Shown: positions 24,003-30,557 of the stretch, piece by piece
Layout: the number at the start of each line of letters is the position of its first letter
Numbering within the stretch: position 1 is the first letter of the stretch
Source: Acidobacteria bacterium 5-1
GTDB taxonomy: Bacteria; Acidobacteriota; Blastocatellia; Pyrinomonadales; Pyrinomonadaceae
Direction of reading: 5' to 3'
DNA length: 36,044 bases
Assembly: GCA_002050455.1 (NCBI GenBank)
Contig: MWZA01000222.1
Coordinates: 1 to 36,044, forward strand
Program-made: the position numbers and the translations under genes
Notes under the pieces: model-generated
What the model saw: only the letters and a program-made list of their open reading frames with translations
The model's database searches: none
What the model was told of the DNA's origin: nothing

Positions 24003-25106
24003 TTACGGCGCGGTTTCGGAAACGATTTCCGATGGTTCGCTAGTATTTCTTAACATATCTGTGGCGGTTAAATAATAATAATAAGTTTTGCCAGATTCGA
24101 CCTTCGCGTCCTGAAAAGTGTTGGTCGTCAAGAGTTCCGGCGTTAAATTTTGCCATTGGGATAACGGCAAATTTTTGTCTGTCGAACGATAAATGCGGTA
24201 ACCTGCAATGTCTTTTTCGGGATTAATGGCAAAAAAGATAGATAAATTATTCGGTGCGGCGGCGATGGTTATTGCGCTCGGTGGACTCGGCGGGAAAATA
24301 TCTTTCGGTGAAAGTTTTAAGATGTTTGATTCCAGGCTTTCGACAGGTTCGCCGTTGCTCCCCAACGAAACTGTCCGCGCAAAATAAGAATAATCTTTGC
24401 CGAATTCAAACGACTTATCTGAAAACTCTGTTTGAGTAACAGGTATTTCATTTAAAAGTTTGGCAGTTTCTTTTTCCGACGATGAACGATAAACATTGTA
24501 TCCAAGAATATTAACGGGTTTCGACCCATCTACGTTTGTGTTAGGCGCATTCCAATCTAAAATAATCGCAGGTTCGGTGATTTTTGCAGAAAGGGATGTT
24601 GGAGATTCGGCAATCTTCGCCGTCGGTTCAATCAAAAGGAAATTTGAAAAAGCCGCCTTTTGTCCCAAAGCATTGACGAAGCGAACAGCATAACGAAGGC
24701 GCACGGGTTGTCCGGCAAACTCGAGCGCATCCGTATAACTTATCTTCTTTAAACCAAAATCCGCATCTGTAAGCGGCAAGGTCGCAATCAAAGTGCTGCG
24801 CGAGGCAAATTCTTCTTCCAAAAGTGTCAAAGGTGCGTTCAATGGTTCGGCTAAACGGTAGATATCGGCACGATCAATATTTAAGATGCTTCCGTCAGGC
24901 GCGTTGCGGGCGGGCATAGTCCATGTTAAATTAACTTTATCGCCGCGCTGAAAGCCTGAAATTTCCACTCTTTGCAGTACTCTTTCAACCGGCGGAAGCG
25001 GCGGCTTACGCTTGCCGCAACTTAAACAAATAAGCAAAGCAAACATCATAAACGCTAATACTACTTTTTTTTGCGCTTGTTTGTTTAACGCTAAAAACTT
25101 AAGCAT
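24003..25106 (-). CDS. exported fibronectin type III repeat protein, probable lipoprotein
   Basis: A 367-residue protein with a basic N-terminus, a hydrophobic segment (about 14-29) and Cys30 in LLICLSCGKR. This resembles a lipobox, but position -3 is Cys instead of the usual Leu, so lipidation is probable, not certain. A Pro-rich stretch (KRKPPLPPVERV) follows. The rest holds two or three fibronectin type III-like beta domains, with signatures VNLTWTMPARNAPDG, LDWNAPN with ILGYNVYRS, and IAGYRIYRSTDKN with KTYYYYLTATDMLRNTSEPS. It should sit in the periplasm or outer surface and bind polymer or protein; the partner is unknown. It lies 20 bp after hslU, in the same run. Confidence 0.85.
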   Translation of the reverse strand: MLKFLALNKQAQKKVVLAFMMFALLICLSCGKRKPPLPPVERVLQRVEISGFQRGDKVNLTWTMPARNAPDGSILNIDRADIYRLAEPLNAPLTLLEEEFASRSTLIATLPLTDADFGLKKISYTDALEFAGQPVRLRYAVRFVNALGQKAAFSNFLLIEPTAKIAESPTSLSAKITEPAIILDWNAPNTNVDGSKPVNILGYNVYRSSSEKETAKLLNEIPVTQTEFSDKSFEFGKDYSYFARTVSLGSNGEPVESLESNILKLSPKDIFPPSPPSAITIAAAPNNLSIFFAINPEKDIAGYRIYRSTDKNLPLSQWQNLTPELLTTNTFQDAKVESGKTYYYYLTATDMLRNTSEPSEIVSETAP

Positions 25107-25126
25107 CTTTTTAAAAAGTGTTTAAT

Positions 25127-26533
25127 TTATAAAACGTATTGCCTCAGATTTTGGTCCTTGACTAACTCCTCGAGTTTGTCTTTGACATATTCGGAATCTA
25201 GGATTTGGTTTTTGTTCTCCAGTTCGCTTCCGAGAAAACTAATTTCTTCCAACAACTTTTCTAAAAGCGTGTGGAGTCGCCGCGCACCTATATCTTCGGT
25301 GTTATTATTGATGCTAACAGTCATTTCGGCAAGCGTCGTGATTGCATCTTCGGTGAACTCCAGAATTATTTCCTCTGTCTTAAGCAGCGCTTGATATTGC
25401 TTAATAAGCGAATTCTTAGGCTGTATAAGAATTCGCTTAAAATCTTCCAAAGTTAAGGACTCAAGTTCCACCCGAATCGGAAAACGCCCTTGCATTTCGG
25501 GAATTAAGTCTGACGGTTTTGAAACGTGAAACGCGCCCGCCGCAATAAATAAAATATGTTCGGTATTAACCATTCCGTACCGCGTGTTAACGTTTGTGCC
25601 TTCCACAATCGGGAGTAAATCCCTTTGAACGCCTTCACGGGAAACGTCCGGGCTTCCTGAACCGGATTCACGCCCTGCTATTTTATCCATTTCGTCAAGA
25701 AAAATTATTCCCGAATTTTCAAGACTTTCAATTGCTTGGCGCGTAATCTGCTCCATATCAATCAAATTTTCCTGTTCATCACGGAGCATATAAGTTTTTG
25801 CTTCAGCGATTTTTATTTTTCGTCGCACGGTTTTTGTCGGAAATAAATTTCCCATCATATCGCGCAGATTAACACCCATTTCCTCCATTCCCTGACCGCC
25901 GACAAAATCAATCATCGTATTTGAGCGGTCTTGTGTTTCAATTTCAATTAAACGGTCCTCGAGTTCGCCCCGCCGAAGCTGTTCGCGAAGTTTCTCGCGT
26001 GTTCGGTTTGGTTGCAATTTTTCTTCCAAATCCAACGAATTATCATTATCGAAACTGTAATTATTGGAAGACGGAAGTAAAATATCAAGAATTTTTTCTT
26101 CGACATTTTGCTCGGCTCTTTCCCGGATTTCTTCATATGCGGCTTGTTTGGTCATATCAACCGCAACATCAGTCAATTCGCGTATCATACTTTCAACATC
26201 GCGCCCGACGTAACCGACTTCCGTAAATTTCGAGGCTTCGATTTTGATAAACGGCGAATTTGCCAATCGTGCAAGCCGCCGTGCAATTTCAGTTTTCCCA
26301 ACGCCGGTCGAACCAATCATCAGGATATTTTTCGGCAAAACGTCCTGCGCGATTTCAGGCGGCAGTTTTTGTCGGCGAATGCGGTTGCGTAGTGCCACGG
26401 CAACCGCACGTTTGGCGTTTGCCTGCCCAACCACATATTTATCCAATTCCGCGACAATCTGGCGCGGTGTTAAGTTGTCTAATTTTAGTTTTGGCACGGT
26501 TTCCTTTATCTCGCCACTCAAATAGATAGGCAT
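25127..26533 (-). CDS. hslU: ATP-dependent protease ATPase subunit HslU
   Basis: A 468-residue AAA+ unfoldase that feeds substrates to HslV. Walker A is GSTGVGKT at residues 74-81 (most relatives have GPTGVGKT), Walker B is FLDEMDKI, and sensor regions follow GRFPIRVELE. NLTPRQIVAELDKYVVGQ near residue 20 and KFTEVGYVGRDVESM with the pore GYVG motif are diagnostic. The intermediate I-domain lies between. The C-terminal tail, LRQYVL, ends in hydrophobic residues as required to dock into HslV. It starts at ATG 26533, 9 bp after hslV. Confidence 0.97.
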   Translation of the reverse strand: MPIYLSGEIKETVPKLKLDNLTPRQIVAELDKYVVGQANAKRAVAVALRNRIRRQKLPPEIAQDVLPKNILMIGSTGVGKTEIARRLARLANSPFIKIEASKFTEVGYVGRDVESMIRELTDVAVDMTKQAAYEEIRERAEQNVEEKILDILLPSSNNYSFDNDNSLDLEEKLQPNRTREKLREQLRRGELEDRLIEIETQDRSNTMIDFVGGQGMEEMGVNLRDMMGNLFPTKTVRRKIKIAEAKTYMLRDEQENLIDMEQITRQAIESLENSGIIFLDEMDKIAGRESGSGSPDVSREGVQRDLLPIVEGTNVNTRYGMVNTEHILFIAAGAFHVSKPSDLIPEMQGRFPIRVELESLTLEDFKRILIQPKNSLIKQYQALLKTEEIILEFTEDAITTLAEMTVSINNNTEDIGARRLHTLLEKLLEEISFLGSELENKNQILDSEYVKDKLEELVKDQNLRQYVL

Positions 26534-26542
26534 TTTTTTGTC

Positions 26543-27088
26543 TTAAATTTCTTCGATGATTATATCAGAGTTTGTATAAATGCAGATTTCACCCGCGATT
26601 TTTAACGATTCCTGCGCAATTTCTTTGGCGGAAAGTTTGGTGTGTTTCATCAACGCACGGGCGGCGGCGAGCGCAAACATACTGCCTGAGCCGACCGATA
26701 ACATTCCTTCGTCGGAAGAAATAACATCGCCTTTGCCTGAAATTAAAAACGCATCAGTTTTATCGGCGACAATCAAAAGAGCTTCCAGATGACGTAGATA
26801 TTTATCCGTCCGCCAATCTTTGCTCAATTCAATTGCGGCACGTTCAAGTTTTCCTTGATACTGTTCGAGTTTTGCCTCGAATTTTGATAAAAGCGAAAAA
26901 GCGTCAGCGGTTGCACCGGCAAAACCGACCAAAACCTTATCGTTGTAAATCCGGCGTACTTTGCGGGCGTTTCCTTTGATAACCGTTTCGCCAAGCGTAA
27001 CCTGACCGTCGCCTGCCAAAGCGATTTCATCGTTGCGACGCACAAGCAAAACGGTTGTCGAGCGTATTTTTCCAAAATCTTGTTTCAT
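26543..27088 (-). CDS. hslV: ATP-dependent protease proteolytic subunit HslV
   Basis: A 181-residue proteasome-beta-like threonine protease, partner of HslU. The mature N-terminal nucleophile should be Thr11 in [12 protein letters not shown], which needs removal of a ten-residue propeptide; in E. coli HslV the Thr follows the initiator Met directly. [34 protein letters not shown] and [15 protein letters not shown] are family motifs. ATG 27088 has a promoter about 10 bp upstream. Start choice: no later in-frame ATG would leave the Thr near the end, so a propeptide is real unless a non-ATG start is used. Confidence 0.96.
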   Translation of the reverse strand: MKQDFGKIRSTTVLLVRRNDEIALAGDGQVTLGETVIKGNARKVRRIYNDKVLVGFAGATADAFSLLSKFEAKLEQYQGKLERAAIELSKDWRTDKYLRHLEALLIVADKTDAFLISGKGDVISSDEGMLSVGSGSMFALAAARALMKHTKLSAKEIAQESLKIAGEICIYTNSDIIIEEI

Positions 27089-27098
27089 AAAAACTTTA

Positions 27099-27127
27099 AT
27101 GATAAATCTTTAAATTGAAATGCTCAA
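27099..27127 (-). promoter_or_regulatory. promoter of hslV-hslU
   Basis: On the minus strand TTGAGC (27127-27122) and TATCAT (27104-27099) have a 17-bp spacer. The predicted start of transcription is only a few bases before the hslV ATG. It is a sigma-70-like site; I see no heat-shock sigma-32 or CIRCE motif. Confidence 0.5.
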
Positions 27128-27168
27128 ATTGACAGATGCCGACAATTTGTTTGAACATTGTAAAGTTT

Positions 27169-27915
27169 ATGAAAAGAAGACCCAGAATCGGATTGACAAT
27201 GCGGCTCGACATTGAAACCCGGCGTTTTTATCTCGGACGCGATTACTGCGAGGCTTTGGAAGCGTTCGGTGCAATTCCGTTTCATATTTGTTTGATTCCA
27301 GATAGAAATTATATTGCCGAAGCACTACAAAATTTAGACGGTATTTTATTGCCTGGAAGCAATACCGATGTCGAACCGTTTAGTTATGGCGAAGAACCTC
27401 ATCCGAAACTGGGAAGAGTTATTCCGGAAAAAGACGAAACCGATTTATTGATTTTGGCGGAAACTGAAAATTTAAAAATACCTGTTTTGGCAATTTGTTT
27501 CGGTATGCAAATATTAAATGTTTTTCGCGGCGGCACACTCTATCAAGATATTGAAAGTCAAATACCAAATTGCATTAAACACGAACAAGGCATTCCCCAA
27601 GTGAGAAATTCACATAGTATCAAAATAAAAGAAAATAGTTTCCTATCACGTCTGATAACGAATGGCAATAATAATGAAAATATAAGGGTAAATTCTTCTC
27701 ACCATCAAGCAATCAAAAAGGTAGGAAACAACTTGAAAGCAACAGCGTGGGCAAAAGATGGCGTGGTTGAATGCATCGAAGATACGCAGAAAGATAGATT
27801 TAATTTCGGAGTTCAATGGCATCCCGAACTTTCTTGGAAAACGGATGAACTTTCTAAGAATATATTTGAAACTTATGTCGAACAATGCACGAACTACGCT
27901 AAGGAAAAAAAATAG
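27169..27915 (+). CDS. class I glutamine amidotransferase-like / peptidase C26 family protein
   Basis: A 248-residue protein of the peptidase C26 (PuuD-like gamma-glutamyl-GABA hydrolase) group. The nucleophile is Cys110 in PVLAICFGMQILN, and the catalytic His-Glu lies in FGVQWHPEL near the C-terminus. The early LDGILLPGSNTDVEP is a family signature. Substrate could be gamma-glutamyl compounds, or cell-wall fragments given the neighbour namZ, 11 bp downstream. Two starts are possible: ATG 27136 and ATG 27169. I choose 27169 because the family begins near KRRPRIGLTM; the first 11 residues of the longer version look like leader. TTGACA at 27129 may be part of its promoter, but no clear -10 follows. 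Confidence 0.88.
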   Translation: MKRRPRIGLTMRLDIETRRFYLGRDYCEALEAFGAIPFHICLIPDRNYIAEALQNLDGILLPGSNTDVEPFSYGEEPHPKLGRVIPEKDETDLLILAETENLKIPVLAICFGMQILNVFRGGTLYQDIESQIPNCIKHEQGIPQVRNSHSIKIKENSFLSRLITNGNNNENIRVNSSHHQAIKKVGNNLKATAWAKDGVVECIEDTQKDRFNFGVQWHPELSWKTDELSKNIFETYVEQCTNYAKEKK

Positions 27916-27926
27916 TAATTTAACCT

Positions 27927-29114
27927 ATGGCAAGACTTCAGCATAAAGCTGTTAAATTAGGATTAGAAAGGGTTTTAGTTGAGCAAGTAAATCTCTTAAA
28001 AGGTTTGCGTGTCGGTTTAGTTTGCAATCCTGCATCGGTTAATCATCGGTTTCAACATGCGGCGGATTTATTTCACGAAAATCTAAATATAAATTTAACA
28101 ACGCTCTTTGGACCCCAGCACGGAATTCGGGGGGATGTGCAGGACAATATGATTGAAACAAGCCATATAATTGACAGCCAAACCAAAATACCAATTTATT
28201 CTTTGTATAGTGAAACACGCCAGCCAACCGAAGAAATGCTCTCAGGTATTGATGCGTTAGTCTTTGATTTACAAGATGTTGGCTGCCGTGTATATACTTT
28301 TATTTATACAATGGCTAATTGTATGAGAGCTTGTACTGAATACGGCAAAAAAATGTTTGTGCTTGACCGACCAAACCCTATAAATGGCGTAGATATTGAG
28401 GGTAACTTGTTGGAGATTGGTCACGAATCGTTTGTTGGAATGTATCCGATTCCGATGCGGCACGGATTGACGGTTGGCGAACTTGCACAATTATTTAATA
28501 CTAATTTTGAACTTCACTGTGAACTTGAAATTATAACTATGAATGGTTGGAGTAGGGAAGATTATTATGATGAAACCGATGCCCCCTGGGCGATGCCGTC
28601 GCCAAATATGCCGACGGTTGATTCGGCGGTTGTATTTCCCGCGACAGTTTATTTTGAAGGAACACAAATTTCAGAAGGACGCGGAACGACTCGACCATTT
28701 GAGATTATCGGCGCACCTTATATCAATGCTCAAGAATACGCTGATGCTTTGACATCACTTGAACTTTCTGGCGTTATCTACCGACCAATAAATTTTTTAC
28801 CCACCTTTCAAAAATTTGCAAATGAAAATTGCGGCGGTGTTTTTTTACATGTTACTGACAGGGAAGTTTTTGAGCCTGTGATAACAGGTTTGGCAATGAT
28901 TAAAACTATCTTTGACTTGTATCCAAACGATTTTAAATGGAAAAATCCCCCATATGAATATGTATATGACCGAAATCCGTTCGATGTAATTGCGGGGACA
29001 ACAAAAATCAGAGAATTTTTTGAGCAGAAAAGAGGGATACAGAAAATAAAAAATTCTTGGCAAAAGGATTTAAAAGAATTTTATAAAACAAGGGAGCAAT
29101 ACTTGCTTTATTAA
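27927..29114 (+). CDS. NamZ/DUF1343 family protein (exo-beta-N-acetylmuramidase-like)
   Basis: A 395-residue protein of the DUF1343 family, whose B. subtilis member NamZ is an exo-beta-N-acetylmuramidase releasing MurNAc from cell-wall fragments. Conserved blocks include GLVCNPASVNHRF, TTLFGPQHGIRGDVQDNM, VFDLQDVGCRVYTFIYTM, LDRPNPINGVDIEGN and TQISEGRGTTRPFEIIGAP. Unlike B. subtilis NamZ, no signal peptide is visible, so this copy may act in the cytoplasm on recycled muropeptides. It starts at ATG 27927, 11 bp after the C26 gene; no ribosome-binding site is obvious. Together with C26 it may form a muropeptide recycling pair, which is inference. Confidence 0.9.
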   Translation: MARLQHKAVKLGLERVLVEQVNLLKGLRVGLVCNPASVNHRFQHAADLFHENLNINLTTLFGPQHGIRGDVQDNMIETSHIIDSQTKIPIYSLYSETRQPTEEMLSGIDALVFDLQDVGCRVYTFIYTMANCMRACTEYGKKMFVLDRPNPINGVDIEGNLLEIGHESFVGMYPIPMRHGLTVGELAQLFNTNFELHCELEIITMNGWSREDYYDETDAPWAMPSPNMPTVDSAVVFPATVYFEGTQISEGRGTTRPFEIIGAPYINAQEYADALTSLELSGVIYRPINFLPTFQKFANENCGGVFLHVTDREVFEPVITGLAMIKTIFDLYPNDFKWKNPPYEYVYDRNPFDVIAGTTKIREFFEQKRGIQKIKNSWQKDLKEFYKTREQYLLY

Positions 29115-29156
29115 AGTTAAAGAAGTTTCTAGGAAACCATAAAGTTAGAAGGGTTA

Positions 29157-29240
29157 ATGAAATACAAGATAAATGTTAAATCTACTTTAGCAGTCGGCAA
29201 ACTGACGGTTGAAGTTATTATTAAAGAAAAAGAGGCATAA
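29157..29240 (+). CDS. tiny protein of 27 residues, unknown function
   Basis: ATG 29157 to TAA 29240 reads MKYKINVKSTLAVGKLTVEV and then IIKEKEA. AAGGG stands about 4 nt before the start. It ends 3 bp before the next gene, whose ribosome-binding site (AGAGG) lies in its last codons, so coupling is possible. A 44-bp stretch (29183-29226) recurs at 15757-15800 with 35 of 44 bases alike, in the same codon phase and with conservative changes, which argues that the peptide is or was translated. It has a beta-strand-like alternating pattern and no membrane segment. Confidence 0.5.
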   Translation: MKYKINVKSTLAVGKLTVEVIIKEKEA

Positions 29241-29243
29241 TAA

Positions 29244-29624
29244 ATGGACAATCCATATCTTATCGGAATAATTTCTTGGCTGCTTCCCGGTGTCGGGCAT
29301 TTAGTGCAAGGGCGTTTGGCGCGGGGTATAATAATTGGGGTCGTAATCTGGACGATGTTTATTATTGCTGTTATCAGCGGTGGCGCATATTACCCCGGAT
29401 TTGATTTCAAAGACGGTACGTTGCTTTATTTGCTAAATATTTTTGCGCGTTTGGGAAATGGATTGGGCGCATTTATAAGTTTTTTTCTTTCAGCAAGTCC
29501 ACCGCCGAATGTCGCGGCTTGGGCGACCTTTGAATACGGCGGAAGATTTTTGGAAATTGCGGGGTTGCTAAATTATCTGGCAATTATGGATGCAGTTGAC
29601 ATTAATCTTGGGAGGAAAAGATGA
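29244..29624 (+). CDS. small membrane protein, DUF6677-like
   Basis: A 126-residue membrane protein with a first helix carrying IGIISWLLPGVGHLVQGRLARGI, a pattern shared with TM2 and DUF6677 proteins (WLLPGxGHxxxGR). A second helix GIIIGVVIWTMFIIAVISGG follows, then a loop and two less clear hydrophobic segments ending in LEIAGLLNYLAIMDAVD. Function is unknown. ATG 29244 follows AGAGG by 8 nt. Its TGA overlaps the ATG of the next small gene, so the pair is translationally coupled. It precedes recO and lptFG. Confidence 0.75.
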   Translation: MDNPYLIGIISWLLPGVGHLVQGRLARGIIIGVVIWTMFIIAVISGGAYYPGFDFKDGTLLYLLNIFARLGNGLGAFISFFLSASPPPNVAAWATFEYGGRFLEIAGLLNYLAIMDAVDINLGRKR

Positions 29625-29791
29625 TTCACTTTCTATATTTGGTCGGTTTTGCTTTTTTTGTGGCAGTTGCATTCGGCGCGTTCACGACGGGCAGTTCTAG
29701 AGAAAGGGTAATCTACGGAACAAAAGTTTTCGCGCAATTTATTATTATTAGTCTGGTTTTAGCTTGGGTTTTTTATTTTATTCCTTGGTAA
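29621..29791 (+). CDS. small membrane protein of 56 residues
   Basis: ATG 29621 to TAA 29791 encodes a 56-residue protein with two hydrophobic segments: HFLYLVGFAFFVAVAFGAF and FAQFIIISLVLAWVFYFI, joined by the polar loop TTGSSRERVIYGTK. A good AGGAGG-like site (GGAGG) lies 5 nt before the start, and the ATGA overlap with the upstream gene indicates coupling. It ends 7 bp before recO. The two helices make a hairpin with the loop on one side. Family not recognised, though tiny two-helix proteins next to DUF6677-like ones look like a pair. Confidence 0.75.
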   Translation: MIHFLYLVGFAFFVAVAFGAFTTGSSRERVIYGTKVFAQFIIISLVLAWVFYFIPW

Positions 29792-29798
29792 AAAGAAA

Positions 29799-30557
29799 AT
29801 GGGTTTAGTAGATACAGAAGGTCTAATAATAAAAAGTTATAGTTTGGCGGAAGCCGACAAAATCGTTGTTTTGCTTACGCAAAATGAAGGGCTTGTGCGC
29901 GGCGTGGCGAAAGGCGCGAAACGCTTAAAAAGTAAGTTTGGAGGCGGTTTAGAACCTTTTTCGATTGTCCAAATTTTATATTTTCAAAAGGAAGAACGGG
30001 AACTTGTTTCTATTAGACAAATAGATCTTCTTAAATCTTATTTCGATAATGCCAGCCAACCGCAATTTCTTCAAAAATTCTCATATTTAGTTGATCTTTT
30101 AGTCGAGTTTGCGCCGCCGCACGATCCGAATGAAAGACTTTATCGAATGACAAAAATTTGTTTGGAAACTGCCGCCGAAAATCCCGATAATCTTGAAAGT
30201 ATCGCTCTCTATTTTGAACTTTGGATTTTAAGGCTGGGCGGTTATCTGCCGAATTGGAACAACTGCGATAACTGCAAAAGGGAATTGAATCAAAATGAAA
30301 ATTTGGATTTGCAGATAAATTTTCATCTCGTTTGCGCCAATTGCCAAAAAAGCCGTAATAATTGGGTAATTTCTTCCGAACAGAGACAGATTTTTATTAC
30401 CGCACAAAAAGTTTCGCCGACAAAATTTGTTGAATTTACCAAGAATTATCCAAAAAATATTAAAGAAGTTTCGATTGTTTTGCGGCGTATAATTTCAAAT
30501 ATACTTGGGAAAGAAACCGTCGGTGAAAAAATTCTAACGGCAAGTTCTAAATTGTAA
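29799..30557 (+). CDS. recO: DNA repair protein RecO
   Basis: A 252-residue protein that binds single-stranded DNA and SSB and helps load RecA with RecR in gap repair. The N-terminal OB fold begins VDTEGLIIKSYSLAEADKI and includes VRGVAKGAKRLKSKFGG. A helical domain follows. The zinc site is complete: Cys156 and Cys159 in NCDNCK, Cys179 and Cys182 in CANCQ. It starts at ATG 29799, 7 bp after the small membrane gene. Its TAA shares its last A with the ATG of lptFG. Confidence 0.96.
   Translation: MGLVDTEGLIIKSYSLAEADKIVVLLTQNEGLVRGVAKGAKRLKSKFGGGLEPFSIVQILYFQKEERELVSIRQIDLLKSYFDNASQPQFLQKFSYLVDLLVEFAPPHDPNERLYRMTKICLETAAENPDNLESIALYFELWILRLGGYLPNWNNCDNCKRELNQNENLDLQINFHLVCANCQKSRNNWVISSEQRQIFITAQKVSPTKFVEFTKNYPKNIKEVSIVLRRIISNILGKETVGEKILTASSKL

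Noticed and set aside
26108-26529. Several overlapping plus-strand frames antisense to hslU
   Set aside because: They are shadows of hslU; three frames are open at once because of codon composition.
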